This document shows positions 26,659 to 36,684 of a DNA stretch of 64,000 nt, piece after piece. The stretch is from Terasakiispira papahanaumokuakeensis (GTDB taxonomy: Bacteria > Pseudomonadota > Gammaproteobacteria > Pseudomonadales > Halomonadaceae). The notes under the pieces were generated by a model. That model worked only from the letters and a program-made list of their open reading frames with translations. It did no database searches and was not told the DNA's origin. Each line of letters starts with the position of its first letter. The first letter of the stretch is position 1. Location of the stretch: positions 1,649,108-1,713,107 of the forward strand of contig NZ_MDTQ01000001.1 of assembly GCF_001709345.1 (NCBI RefSeq). The letters are read 5' to 3'. Both the position numbers and the translations under genes were made by a program.

Positions 26659-29241
26659 TCAAGCAGCGGTGGGCTCAGCAGACTCGTTTCGACGGGCACG
26701 TTGCAACCATCCGATCAATACGAGCAATAGCAATGCAGGAATCATCATCCATTCTTTAGCCGGCCGATCGGCTTCTTGTTCAATACCGAGGACTTTCCAG
26801 CCAAAATCAATACCTAATTCCTGAGCAGGAGAGCCAAAATCAACATAATCGACCTCAACATCATTCCCTTCAATGATCAAGTTCAATCCCGCTGACTTCA
26901 ACCTCGCCATACCCTCGCCTGGCTGACCCAAAGGCAGCATCACAATTTTACGTTCCAGATCACCATCAATGTTTTCGCCTTCTACGCTCAACCGTAATGT
27001 GGCATCTTTCGGCGCTTCTTCTGCTAACTGAACGATCTGACCCGCTTCAACTTCCTGTAAAGGCGGATAGAGTTCATCCCACCAGAAGCCAGGTCGGAAC
27101 AAAGTGAAGGCGATCAATAATAAAGCCGCCGTCTCCCAGAGCCGATTTTTCGTTAGCCACCAGCCTTGCGTTGCCGCTGCAAAAATCAACATGGCGGCCA
27201 CAGCCCCAAAAATCACCGTAATCAGATGAAAGACACTATCAATATCAATCAGCAATAGATTGGTATTGAAGATAAACATAAAAGGCAGTACCGCGGTACG
27301 AATATCATAGGTGAAACCTTGAACCCCTGTTTTAATGGGGTCAGATCGGGAAATCGCAGCCGCTGCATAGGCCGCAAGCCCCACCGGAGGTGTATCGTCT
27401 GCCAAAATGCCGAAATAAAACACAAAAAGGTGAACGGCAATTAAAGGTACAATCAACCCCTGAGCGGCCCCGAGATTCACAATTACGGGGGCCATCAGCG
27501 TCGACACCACAATATAGTTGGCCGTGGTCGGCAGCCCCATACCCAGCACCAAGCTGATGACGGCAGTAAAAAACAACATCAGCAACAAATTACCGCCAGA
27601 GATGAACTCCACAAACTCGGTCATCACCAGGCCGATCCCCGTTAGGGTCACGGTACCGACAACAATACCCGCCGCCGCTGTCGCGACCCCGATCCCGATC
27701 ATGTTCCGCGCACCGGACACCAAGCCATCAGCGAGATCAAGAACAGACTCCCGAATACCTGACTGCCAACGGCCTTCTCGACGGAACATACGAATCAGAG
27801 GACGCTGGGTCACTACAATAAAGATCATGAACATGGTGGCATAAAAAGCCGCCAGTCCAGGCGACATGCGGTCAACCGTCAAACACCAAACCAGTACGAC
27901 AACAGGCAGCAGAAAATACAGGCCCGACTTAACGGTTTGCCCCACAGGGGGGAGTTCGAGGATTTCTTGCTCAGGATCATCCATACCCAAAGGAGGGAAC
28001 TGGCAGCCATACCAAAGCAAGCCTAAATAAGCGACCACCAGCATCAGGAAAATCACCGGTGTAGCCATCACACCTAAGGGTTCACGTATCCAGCCCAGGC
28101 CGTAATACACCGCTAATGATAGTACGGCCAAACTGATGAAGGCTGTCATCATCACTAACAGCTTCTGTAGTAATGTCGCCCCTTCTTCGCGGCGCGGTAA
28201 TCCTTTCATCCCCAGCTTACAGGCTTCGAGGTGCACGATATAAATCAAGGCCACATAAGAAATCAAGGCCGGCAGAATGGCATGCTTAATGACTTCCAAA
28301 TAGGAAATCCCAACATATTCCACCATTAAGAAAGCAGCCGCCCCCATAATCGGCGGTGTCAACTGCCCGTTAGTCGACGCCGCCACTTCAACGGCACCGG
28401 CCTTCGTACCAGGAAAGCCCACTCGCTTCATCAATGGAATGGTGAAGGTTCCCGTCGTCACCACATTGGCAATGGAAGAACCTGAAATCAATCCAGAAAG
28501 CCCCGAGGCAACAACAGCGGCCTTAGCGGGCCCGCCGCGCATATGGCCCAAGAGTGAAAACGCCACTTGAATAAAATAATTTCCTGCACCGGCTTTTTCG
28601 AGCAGAGAACCGAACAAAACAAATAGGAAGACAAAGCTTGCCGAAACTCCGATGGCAACCCCAAACACCCCTTCAGAGGTTAGCCACTGGTGAGTCAATA
28701 GTTTCTGAACACTGGCCCCCTGATGGGCAATGACATCGGGGAAATAAGGGCCGAATAAGGTATAAGTCAAAAAGACTAAGGCCACCACCATCAAAGGCGG
28801 GCCTAAAGCACGACGGGTGGCTTCAAGCAACAGGATCATGCCGATCCCGCCCATAATCAAATCCTGTAGAATCGGATTACCAGGCCGTGAAGCCAAATCA
28901 TCGTAAAAGACAACCAAATAAAGCGCCGCACAAGCGCCCGCTACCGCAAACACCCAATCCAGTAGTGGGATATACCGTTGTGGAGAGCGTTTAAGCGCAG
29001 GATAAGCTAAGAACGCCAGAAAAATCGCAAATGCTAGGTGGATCGGGCGGGCCGTGCTGGAAGCCATCAGAGAGAAAGGAGAAGCATACCACAGCTGAAA
29101 TAATGACCACGCAAGCGGCACCGCCCATAACACCCAGGCTGAGACCCCTGTAGGGGTTCGCGCACCACTGTCCGACTGCAGCATTTGCTGAAGCTGGTCA
29201 TCAGTCGCGATATCTTTTTTATCGGTATCGGTATCGGTCAT
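26659..29241 (-). CDS. TRAP transporter, fused small/large permease (TAXI type)
   Basis: An 860-residue inner-membrane secondary transporter with the DctQ-like and DctM-like subunits fused. N-terminal helices (about 30-150) precede the large DctM-type region: GGPAKAAVVASGLSGLISGSS, GQLTPPIMGAAAFLMVEYVG, then VLGMGLPTTANYIVVSTLMAP and ADDTPPVGLAAYAAAAISRSDP. The C-terminal about 150 residues are a hydrophilic domain followed by a last helix and RARR tail. The ATG at 29241 is used; an adjacent TTG is one codon earlier. It imports an unknown organic solute by Na+ or H+ symport, with the TAXI receptor encoded upstream. Confidence 0.92.
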   Translation of the reverse strand: MTDTDTDKKDIATDDQLQQMLQSDSGARTPTGVSAWVLWAVPLAWSLFQLWYASPFSLMASSTARPIHLAFAIFLAFLAYPALKRSPQRYIPLLDWVFAVAGACAALYLVVFYDDLASRPGNPILQDLIMGGIGMILLLEATRRALGPPLMVVALVFLTYTLFGPYFPDVIAHQGASVQKLLTHQWLTSEGVFGVAIGVSASFVFLFVLFGSLLEKAGAGNYFIQVAFSLLGHMRGGPAKAAVVASGLSGLISGSSIANVVTTGTFTIPLMKRVGFPGTKAGAVEVAASTNGQLTPPIMGAAAFLMVEYVGISYLEVIKHAILPALISYVALIYIVHLEACKLGMKGLPRREEGATLLQKLLVMMTAFISLAVLSLAVYYGLGWIREPLGVMATPVIFLMLVVAYLGLLWYGCQFPPLGMDDPEQEILELPPVGQTVKSGLYFLLPVVVLVWCLTVDRMSPGLAAFYATMFMIFIVVTQRPLIRMFRREGRWQSGIRESVLDLADGLVSGARNMIGIGVATAAAGIVVGTVTLTGIGLVMTEFVEFISGGNLLLMLFFTAVISLVLGMGLPTTANYIVVSTLMAPVIVNLGAAQGLIVPLIAVHLFVFYFGILADDTPPVGLAAYAAAAISRSDPIKTGVQGFTYDIRTAVLPFMFIFNTNLLLIDIDSVFHLITVIFGAVAAMLIFAAATQGWWLTKNRLWETAALLLIAFTLFRPGFWWDELYPPLQEVEAGQIVQLAEEAPKDATLRLSVEGENIDGDLERKIVMLPLGQPGEGMARLKSAGLNLIIEGNDVEVDYVDFGSPAQELGIDFGWKVLGIEQEADRPAKEWMMIPALLLLVLIGWLQRARRNESAEPTAA

Positions 29242-29318
29242 CAATCTTGCCGTCCATATTCTTGATTAGTCTGAAAAAGTACAAACTAATTCGACACGGT
29301 TATGATTTTATTGGGGCC

Positions 29319-29378
29319 AAAAAAAAGGGCTTACGCCCTTTGAGAGCCAAAGAAGGAGCACTGAGGCTCCTTCTTTGG
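29319..29378 (-). terminator. Tandem hairpins between TAXI receptor and TRAP permease
   Basis: Reading the minus strand, a 13-bp perfect stem comes first (29347-29359 with 29366-29378, loop of 6). A second stem follows (AAAGGGC 29324-29330 with GCCCTTT 29335-29341, loop of 4) and runs directly into a T-run (complement of 29319-29326). The second is a classic intrinsic terminator inside the operon and would lower permease relative to receptor transcripts. Confidence 0.85.
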
Positions 29379-29387
29379 ACAAAGTGA

Positions 29388-30377
29388 TCAGTCCTCCAAG
29401 AGGCCTGCCTCACGATAGTAACGCTTAGCTCCGTCATGTAGCGGAGCACTCAAACCAGCACTGACCATTTCTTCTTTTTTCAGTACAGCAAATGCCGGGT
29501 GTAGTTTTTTGAAGGTATCAAATTCATCAAAAACGGATTTAACCACTTCATAAACAACACGGTCGGAAGTCCCTGTGGAGCTTACAATCGTTGCCGCCAC
29601 ACCGAAAGTTTTGACATCATCGGGATTACCGGCGTACATGCCCCCAGGAATAGTGGATGTCCGATAATAAGGCAACTCAGAGACCAACTTTTGAACCGCA
29701 TCATTATCAACATTCACTAAGGTGCTGTCACAAGTCGTTGTCGCTTCTTTAATTGCACCGGATGGGTGGCCGACCACATACACAAAAGCATCGATTTTAT
29801 TGTCACACAGCGCACTGGCCATCTCTGAAGCTTTCAGCTCAGAAGCCAGTGAGAACATAGACTTGTCTTTACCCATCGCTTCCAATAAGGCATCCATGGT
29901 ATTACGCTGACCAGAGCCAGGGTTACCAATATTCATGCGCTTACCGGCCAGGTCTTCAAAGTTGGTGACGTTGGCATCTTTGCGGGCCACAACTGTGAAA
30001 GATTCTGGATGCATAGAGAAAACGGAACGCAGATCAGTATAAGGACCTTGATCAGCAAACTCGCCTTCCCCTTTGTAAGCTCGATACTGGACATCTGACT
30101 GAGCAACACCCAGATCCAGCTCACCTGCACGAATCGTATTGATGTTATAGGCGGACCCACCCGTTGACTCAACTGAACAACGAATGCCGTGTTCTTTTCG
30201 CCCCTTATTCACCAGGCGACAAATAGCCCCCCCAGTCGGGTAATAAACACCGGTCACACCACCTGTACCAATTGTGATGAATTCCTGCGCACTGGCCGCT
30301 GGCGTTAACGTCATTGCCGCTAAACCAACGCTTGCAGCTGCAACAGCAGAAGCCAATGATTTTTTCATCATGGACAT
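29388..30377 (-). CDS. TAXI-family TRAP transporter solute receptor
   Basis: A 329-residue periplasmic binding protein. The signal peptide ends at SAQEF after two alanine-rich stretches. [28 protein letters not shown] is the TAXI-family opening, followed by [32 protein letters not shown] and [16 protein letters not shown]. The ATG at 30377 has GGAG at 7 bases. It hands substrate to the fused permease; the ligand is unknown, though glutamate-like compounds bind some relatives. Tandem hairpins after the gene probably raise its level relative to the permease. Confidence 0.93.
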   Translation of the reverse strand: MSMMKKSLASAVAAASVGLAAMTLTPAASAQEFITIGTGGVTGVYYPTGGAICRLVNKGRKEHGIRCSVESTGGSAYNINTIRAGELDLGVAQSDVQYRAYKGEGEFADQGPYTDLRSVFSMHPESFTVVARKDANVTNFEDLAGKRMNIGNPGSGQRNTMDALLEAMGKDKSMFSLASELKASEMASALCDNKIDAFVYVVGHPSGAIKEATTTCDSTLVNVDNDAVQKLVSELPYYRTSTIPGGMYAGNPDDVKTFGVAATIVSSTGTSDRVVYEVVKSVFDEFDTFKKLHPAFAVLKKEEMVSAGLSAPLHDGAKRYYREAGLLED

Positions 30378-30683
30378 GGGTAGTCTCCATCCCGTGAATG
30401 TATTGTTATTCGGATGTATTAACGCTCATAGCGCGTTATCACGACTTTCCTAGTATCGTGATGAGCAAGAATAACACATCCCTTTTAAGGGTCACGCTTT
30501 AACATTATGAGTAATCAACAAGATAGTTAACAAAACGTCAAACCACCAGCATCAAGATGGGTATTTCATCCTGATAAAAGCTGCTCGTTCTCGATATTTC
30601 ATCTAAAAATGCCACAAAAAAAGCCCAACCATTAAGGTCGGGCTTTTTATCGCTGTGATACTGCGCTAAACCATGGGGCTCAA
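30378..30683. other. 306-base intergenic region with nfuA terminator
   Basis: This gap separates nfuA from the TAXI receptor gene, both on the minus strand. It contains the terminator at 30615-30648. The remainder is A+T-rich and must hold the promoter of the receptor operon. I see no RNA gene. Confidence 0.5.
30615..30648 (-). terminator. Terminator of nfuA
   Basis: aagcccaacc (30621-30630) pairs with ggtcgggctt (30636-30645) with one mismatch and a 5-base loop. A-runs and T-runs on either side make it usable on both strands; it lies about 40 bases past the nfuA stop. Confidence 0.8.
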
Positions 30684-31274
30684 TTACTGATAATAGGCAT
30701 TCTCAGTAATGGTATGGTCGGTGACGTCCCGAATGCCTTTGAGTTCGGGTAAACGCTCTAATAGTGTCTTTTCGACGCCATCCTTTAAGGTCAGATCAAC
30801 GGCCGAACACCCTTGGCAGCCACCGCCAAATTGTAATACCGCGACATTGTCTTCAGTCAGTTCGATCAACTTGATCTCCCCGCCGTGAGCGGCAAGCCCC
30901 GGATTAATATCACTGTAGAGGATATAATTAATTTGATCCGAGAGCGGGCTATCTTTATTGACTTTAGGCATCTTGGCATTGGGCGCCTTGATGGTCAGCT
31001 GTCCGCCCATACGGTCTGGATTAAAATCCACGACAGCTTCCTCTAAGAAGGGCAAACTGTTGTGATCCAAGTAAGCAGGAAAGTACTCAAGGTCTAAACG
31101 CTCATCGCCACCTTCTTCCTCACCTGGACGACAATAAGCCAAGCAAGTTTCAGCATAAGGCGTACCTGGCTGGGTGACAAAAACCCGAACACCAATCCCG
31201 TCAGCGTCTTGCTTACTGAGCAGCTCATGCAGGTAGACCTGGGCGCTCTCAGTAAATTCAATCATATTGCTCAT
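30684..31274 (-). CDS. nfuA: Fe-S biogenesis protein NfuA
   Basis: A 196-residue carrier that delivers [4Fe-4S] clusters to client proteins under stress. The N-terminal degenerate A-type scaffold domain ([15 protein letters not shown] ... about residue 100) is joined to a C-terminal Nfu domain with the cluster-binding CxxC in [36 protein letters not shown] is also typical. I use the ATG at 31274 (MSNMIEF); upstream TTG/ATG codons lie in or next to the ribosome-binding site. It is divergent from metH; a 224-base gap separates the chosen start codons. Confidence 0.93.
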   Translation of the reverse strand: MSNMIEFTESAQVYLHELLSKQDADGIGVRVFVTQPGTPYAETCLAYCRPGEEEGGDERLDLEYFPAYLDHNSLPFLEEAVVDFNPDRMGGQLTIKAPNAKMPKVNKDSPLSDQINYILYSDINPGLAAHGGEIKLIELTEDNVAVLQFGGGCQGCSAVDLTLKDGVEKTLLERLPELKGIRDVTDHTITENAYYQ

Positions 31275-31498
31275 GGCAACAACCATCTCCAGCAAGCTAA
31301 GTCATTTGCGCCTTATATTAAGGAATGGTGTGCCAAAGAACAATACCCAAGTATTTTAGTCGGAATTTAATTGCCGTTTTCAACTGAAGATTTCTGTTAA
31401 ACTTTCGTCCCCGATGATCACGTATCCCAACGATGGATAGCGCGACGTTTAGTTTTAATAACATCTGATTATAAAGCCTGACGCTGGAGACTTATTGC

Positions 31499-34400
31499 AT
31501 GACACCCACCGCCACCTTCCAAACGATTGAAGCGATTCTGGCTCAACGTATCATGATCCTCGATGGTGGGATGGGCACGATGATCCAGCGACAGAAACTA
31601 AGCGAACAAGATTTTCGCGGTGAGCGTTTTGCTGACTGGGCCAGTGACTTGCAAGGTAACAACGATCTTCTGGTCTTAACACAGCCCGAAATCATCAAAC
31701 AACTCCACTGTGATTATCTTGCGGCTGGGGCGGATATCATTGAATCCAATACGTTTAACGCAACCCAGCTGTCACAATCCGATTATGGCATGGAAGCGCT
31801 CGTCAGTGAGATTAATGAGACAGCCGCTCGCCTCGCTCGAGAAGCCGCTGATGCCTATAGCACACCAGACAAGCCCCGTTATGTTGCTGGCGTACTCGGG
31901 CCAACGAGTCGAACAGCATCTATATCGCCTGATGTCAACGATCCCAGTGCGCGAAATGTCACGTTTGACGCCTTAGTTGAGAACTATATCGAAGCCACTG
32001 AAGCCCTGATTCGGGGTGGTGCCGATATCATCATGATCGAAACAATCTTCGATACCTTAAATGCTAAAGCCGCCATTTTTGCGGTCGAAACCGTATTTGA
32101 ACAACGGGACGAACGACTCCCGGTAATGATCTCCGGCACAATTACAGATGCCTCAGGCAGAACGCTATCAGGCCAAACGACAGAAGCCTTCTGGAACTCA
32201 ATACGTCACGCTCAGCCTATTTCTGTGGGTCTCAACTGTGCTTTAGGTGCGGACGAATTGCGCCCTTATCTAGAAGAGCTATCCCACAAGGCCGATACGT
32301 TTGTTTCCGTACACCCCAATGCCGGGTTACCGAACGCATTTGGTGAGTACGATCAAACGCCTGATGAAATGGCGGCCATCGTCGAAGAATTCGCTGAATC
32401 AGGTTTCATCAATATTCTGGGGGGCTGCTGCGGCACAACGCCTGAACATATCGCAGCATTGGCTCAAGCTGTCGCCCCAATCACACCTCGCCAAGTGCCC
32501 GACATTACACCTCAATGCCGTCTATCCGGTCTGGAACCCTTCAACATCGGGATGGACTCGCTGTTTGTTAATGTCGGTGAACGCACCAATGTGACGGGAT
32601 CAGCTCGATTTAAGCGTCTAATTAAAGAAGAAGATTATACCACCGCCCTTGAGGTCGCTTTAGATCAGGTAGAAAACGGCGCACAAATCATTGATATCAA
32701 TATGGATGAGGGCATGCTGGACTCCCAGTATGCGATGGTTCGCTTTTTAAACCTGATCGCAGGTGAACCAGATATTGCCCGCGTCCCGATCATGATTGAC
32801 TCATCCAAATGGGACATTCTCGAGGCTGGCCTGAAATGCGTGCAGGGCAAACCCATTGTCAACTCTATTTCCATGAAGGAAGGAGAAGACTTATTCCGAC
32901 AGCAGGCACACCTTTGTCGACGTTATGGTGCCGCCATTATCGTCATGGCCTTTGATGAAAAAGGGCAAGCCGATACATTTGAGCGACGCCAACAAATCTG
33001 TGGTCGTGCGTACGACATTCTCGTCAACGAAATCGGTTATCCGGCTGAAGATATTATTTTTGACCCCAACATCTTTGCTATCGCAACCGGTATCGAAGAG
33101 CATAATAACTATGCCGTTGATTTCATCCAATCCTGCCGCTGGATTCGTGACAACCTGCCTCATGCTCAAATTTCCGGGGGCGTCTCGAACGTTTCTTTCT
33201 CATTCAGGGGAAATAACCCGGTACGCGAGGCGATTCACTCCGTCTTTCTTTACCATGCGATCAAAGCAGGCCTCACCATGGGGATCGTTAATGCAGGGCA
33301 ATTGGCCGTCTATGACGACCTGCCCGAAGCATTACGTGAACGTGTCGAGGATGTGGTGCTCAATCGTCGCGACGATGCCACAGAGCGTTTGCTCGAAATT
33401 GCCGATCAATATCGCGGCGATGGCAGCAGCCAAGCCCAGAAAGAAGATGATGCCTGGCGCAGTTTGCCGGTTTCAGAACGGATTAGTCATGCGCTCGTAA
33501 AAGGGATTACCGCCCATATCGAAGCCGATGTTGAAGAAGCTCGACATACCTTTGAACGACCCATACAGGTCATAGAAGGGCCACTCATGGACGGCATGAA
33601 TGTGGTTGGCGACCTGTTCGGGGCAGGAAAAATGTTCCTTCCCCAGGTGGTCAAATCAGCGCGAGTCATGAAACAAGCCGTGGCTTATCTGATTCCCTAT
33701 ATTGAAGCCGAGAAAGATTCGGCCTCTCAGAGTAAGGGACGCATCATCATGGCGACCGTCAAAGGTGATGTTCACGACATTGGTAAAAATATTGTCGGCG
33801 TTGTCCTCCAGTGTAATAACTATGAAGTGATTGACCTCGGCGTCATGGTGCCTTGTGAAAAAATTCTCCAAGCGGCCCGAGACCATAATGCGGACATTAT
33901 TGGTTTGTCTGGATTGATAACGCCATCACTAGATGAAATGGTTCATGTCGGTAAGGAAATGCAACGCCAAGGGTTTAACCTCCCCCTATTGATTGGCGGC
34001 GCGACCACCTCGAAAGCCCATACGGCGGTCAAGATTGACCCCACTTACGAACATCCTGTTGTTTATATTCCTGATGCTTCCAGAACCGTAGGTGTTGTCT
34101 CTCACCTCCTCTCTGACGCACAACGCCCAGCTTTTCTGTCACAACTCAAAGATGAGTATGACACCGTGCGTGAACGCCATGCCAAGCGCAGGACGAAAGC
34201 AGCGGAAATGAACTACGCTCAAGCTCGGGCCCATAAACCGAGTTTTGATTGGAACAATTATCAGCCCCCAGAGCCCAGCATTAAAGGTGTTCAAGCCTTT
34301 GATGACTTTCCGCTCGAAAAGCTGATCGACAGAATCGATTGGACCCCTTTCTTTATTAGCTGGGATCTGGCAGGCAAGTACCCCAGAATCCTCGAAGATG

Positions 34401-35188
34401 AAATCGTGGGTGAGGTTGCCCAACAATTATTTGCCGATGCTCAGACTATGCTGCGCCAAATTGTGGATGAGCAATGGCTTAAGGCTCGCGCAGTGATTGG
34501 CTTCTGGCCTGCCAATAGTGTCGATGACGACGTCATTGAGGTTTATCACGATGAGTCTCGAGAGACGATAAAGGCCCAGCTTCATCACATCAGGCAACAA
34601 ACCCCCAAAGGAAATACACAGACGTGCTTCTCGCTGGCAGATTTCATAGCCCCTAAAGGAAGCCAGCCAGATTGGGTTGGAGGCTTCGCAGTGACGGCCG
34701 GTATCGGTTGCGAAGAGAAAGCGAAGGCATTTGAAGCCGCTGGTGATGACTACCAAGCCATTATGATCAAAGCTCTGGCTGACCGCCTTGCAGAAGCCTT
34801 TGCTGAGCTGATGCATGAATATGTGCGTAAAAGCTACTGGGGCTATGCTCCAGATGAAGCACTGAACAATGACGAGCTCATCAGAGAACGTTATCGCGGT
34901 ATTCGACCGGCACCGGGATACCCTGCCTGTCCGGATCATACCGAAAAAAGTGTGCTATTTGATCTGCTGGATGCAACCACACACACCTCGCTCGAATTAA
35001 CTGATAGTTACGCCATGTATCCTACCGCCGCGGTGTCAGGTTGGTATTTTTCACATCCAGAATCCAAGTATTTCAGCACGGGCAAAATCACCCGAGATCA
35101 AGTCGAGGCCATTTCATTACGTAAAGGCATGGACATGACGACGATGGAACGCTGGTTAGCGCCAATTCTCGGATATGACCCGGATTAA
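31499..35188 (+). CDS. metH: Cobalamin-dependent methionine synthase
   Basis: A 1229-residue modular enzyme that transfers the methyl group of 5-methyltetrahydrofolate to homocysteine. In order it has a homocysteine domain (1-330, zinc cysteines in [11 protein letters not shown] and [10 protein letters not shown]), a folate domain (about 355-620, [16 protein letters not shown]), a four-helix cap (about 650-745), a B12 domain with the cobalt ligand His759 in [12 protein letters not shown] and a C-terminal AdoMet reactivation domain (about 900-1229, ending [13 protein letters not shown]). His759 has the same number as in E. coli MetH. GGAG precedes the ATG. The cell must obtain cobalamin. No B12 riboswitch is evident in the 178 bases between 31320 and the start. 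Confidence 0.98.
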   Translation: MTPTATFQTIEAILAQRIMILDGGMGTMIQRQKLSEQDFRGERFADWASDLQGNNDLLVLTQPEIIKQLHCDYLAAGADIIESNTFNATQLSQSDYGMEALVSEINETAARLAREAADAYSTPDKPRYVAGVLGPTSRTASISPDVNDPSARNVTFDALVENYIEATEALIRGGADIIMIETIFDTLNAKAAIFAVETVFEQRDERLPVMISGTITDASGRTLSGQTTEAFWNSIRHAQPISVGLNCALGADELRPYLEELSHKADTFVSVHPNAGLPNAFGEYDQTPDEMAAIVEEFAESGFINILGGCCGTTPEHIAALAQAVAPITPRQVPDITPQCRLSGLEPFNIGMDSLFVNVGERTNVTGSARFKRLIKEEDYTTALEVALDQVENGAQIIDINMDEGMLDSQYAMVRFLNLIAGEPDIARVPIMIDSSKWDILEAGLKCVQGKPIVNSISMKEGEDLFRQQAHLCRRYGAAIIVMAFDEKGQADTFERRQQICGRAYDILVNEIGYPAEDIIFDPNIFAIATGIEEHNNYAVDFIQSCRWIRDNLPHAQISGGVSNVSFSFRGNNPVREAIHSVFLYHAIKAGLTMGIVNAGQLAVYDDLPEALRERVEDVVLNRRDDATERLLEIADQYRGDGSSQAQKEDDAWRSLPVSERISHALVKGITAHIEADVEEARHTFERPIQVIEGPLMDGMNVVGDLFGAGKMFLPQVVKSARVMKQAVAYLIPYIEAEKDSASQSKGRIIMATVKGDVHDIGKNIVGVVLQCNNYEVIDLGVMVPCEKILQAARDHNADIIGLSGLITPSLDEMVHVGKEMQRQGFNLPLLIGGATTSKAHTAVKIDPTYEHPVVYIPDASRTVGVVSHLLSDAQRPAFLSQLKDEYDTVRERHAKRRTKAAEMNYAQARAHKPSFDWNNYQPPEPSIKGVQAFDDFPLEKLIDRIDWTPFFISWDLAGKYPRILEDEIVGEVAQQLFADAQTMLRQIVDEQWLKARAVIGFWPANSVDDDVIEVYHDESRETIKAQLHHIRQQTPKGNTQTCFSLADFIAPKGSQPDWVGGFAVTAGIGCEEKAKAFEAAGDDYQAIMIKALADRLAEAFAELMHEYVRKSYWGYAPDEALNNDELIRERYRGIRPAPGYPACPDHTEKSVLFDLLDATTHTSLELTDSYAMYPTAAVSGWYFSHPESKYFSTGKITRDQVEAISLRKGMDMTTMERWLAPILGYDPD

Positions 35189-35235
35189 TCGATGTTCGAT
35201 GCTCAACAACTCATGGCCAGACCAGTGATGGCATA

Positions 35236-36573
35236 ATGAAATATGGGTTACTTCCCCGGCGCGTTCGCACGCGCCGGATTCTTAAACTGGCCCTGCCCAT
35301 TATGGGCGGTATGCTCAGCCAAAGCCTGCTCAACCTCGTCGATGCGGCGCTGGTCGGGACTCTAGGTGAAATTGCACTGGCCGGTGTAGGCGTTGGCGGC
35401 TATGCCATGTTTATGGCAACCGCACTCGTCATGGGGTTGTCATCAGGCGTCCAATCTCAAGTTGCACGACGTTATGGGGCTCGCCATTTCAGAACAGTGC
35501 TCGCGCCACTCACTGCCGGTCTAATAATCGCGGTTATCATTGCCTTACCGTTGATGTTCATTGGCCACCAACAGGCCATGCTCATCACCGGCTGGATTAG
35601 CCAAAATCCTGCGGTACAACAGGTCTCAGCGGACTATTTTGCTATTCGCATTCTCACCTTGTTGCCCATTGCACTGAACTTATGCTTTAGAGGCTATTGG
35701 AACGGAATTCATCAGTCCGGTACTTATTTCAAGATCATCCTGATGATGCACGCCCTAAACATTCCATTATCCATCTGGCTCATTTATGGCGGGGCGGGTA
35801 TGCCAGCTCTAGGGACAGAGGGAGCGGCTTTAGGAACAACCCTCTCGGTATGGATCGGAGCTCTCTCCTGGAGCATCACCACATGGCGGCATGCACGACA
35901 AGTAGACGCCATTCAATGGGTTCCTGAAAAACGATTGCTCTGGCGCGTCATCAGCCTAGCGACCCCTAATTCGTTCCAGCAGCTGATGTTTGCCATGGGT
36001 TATGCCGTTCTGTTTTGGATTCTGGGTCATATCAACGCCGCCAGTGTGGCAGTCGGCCATGTCTTGGTTAATTTATCACTTTTACTGATATTGCCTGGTG
36101 TTGGGCTAGGTATGGCGGCAACAACCTTGGTGGGGCATGCACTCGGCGCACAACAGCTGAACGAAGCACACCGATGGGGTTGGGATGTCGTGCGTGTAGC
36201 ATTTTTCACCCTAACATTACTCGCACTGCCCATGCTGCTAGCACCGGACATAATGCTCAGCCTATTCCTACATCAACAACCCCTGATTGATCTTGGACGC
36301 CTTCCGTTACAGCTCACCGGCGCCATGATTGCACTTGATGCTGCCGCTATCGTACTCAATCAGGCATTGCTTGGCGCGGGTGCTCACCGAAGCGTCATGC
36401 AATTACAACTGATCACACAGTGGTTATGCTTTCTGCCCGCAGCTTGGTGGGTCGGTTTACACTTGGGCTATGGGCTCGAGGGGGTATGGTGGACACAACT
36501 CGGCTACCGGCTGTTAAATTCAGCATTATTTGCCTTGATTTGGCAGCAAAAACGCTGGCTAAGACCTGCATAA
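35236..36573 (+). CDS. MATE-family multidrug/cation exporter (DinF-like)
   Basis: A 445-residue inner-membrane antiporter with about 12 membrane helices in two repeats. LALPIMGGMLSQSLLNLVDAALVG and the second-half VGHVLVNLSLLLILPGVGLGMAATTLVGHALGA are MATE signatures. MATE proteins export drugs or organic cations against Na+ or H+. The ATG at 35236 has no clear ribosome-binding site. A GC-rich hairpin (35256-35277) lies within its first codons. It follows metH after 47 bases and may share its transcript. Confidence 0.9.
   Translation: MKYGLLPRRVRTRRILKLALPIMGGMLSQSLLNLVDAALVGTLGEIALAGVGVGGYAMFMATALVMGLSSGVQSQVARRYGARHFRTVLAPLTAGLIIAVIIALPLMFIGHQQAMLITGWISQNPAVQQVSADYFAIRILTLLPIALNLCFRGYWNGIHQSGTYFKIILMMHALNIPLSIWLIYGGAGMPALGTEGAALGTTLSVWIGALSWSITTWRHARQVDAIQWVPEKRLLWRVISLATPNSFQQLMFAMGYAVLFWILGHINAASVAVGHVLVNLSLLLILPGVGLGMAATTLVGHALGAQQLNEAHRWGWDVVRVAFFTLTLLALPMLLAPDIMLSLFLHQQPLIDLGRLPLQLTGAMIALDAAAIVLNQALLGAGAHRSVMQLQLITQWLCFLPAAWWVGLHLGYGLEGVWWTQLGYRLLNSALFALIWQQKRWLRPA
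35256..35277 (+). other. GC-rich hairpin in the first codons of the MATE gene
   Basis: ccggcgcg (35256-35263) and cgcgccgg (35270-35277) form an 8-bp stem with a 6-base loop, about 70 bases after the metH stop and 20 bases into the MATE reading frame. It could reduce read-through from metH or limit translation of the exporter. Confidence 0.5.
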
Positions 36574-36684
36574 GCCGCCATCACACCACTTATTCCTAAA
36601 GATTATTAAAATGATTTTTTTATTTCTTTTTAAGTTGGTGCATCAGGCGTTAGAGTGTGCCGATAAGAGGAGGACCCTGACCCC

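Noticed and set aside
31320-31498. Cobalamin or SAM riboswitch before metH
   Set aside because: The leader is short and I could not find the conserved boxes of either riboswitch class by eye.
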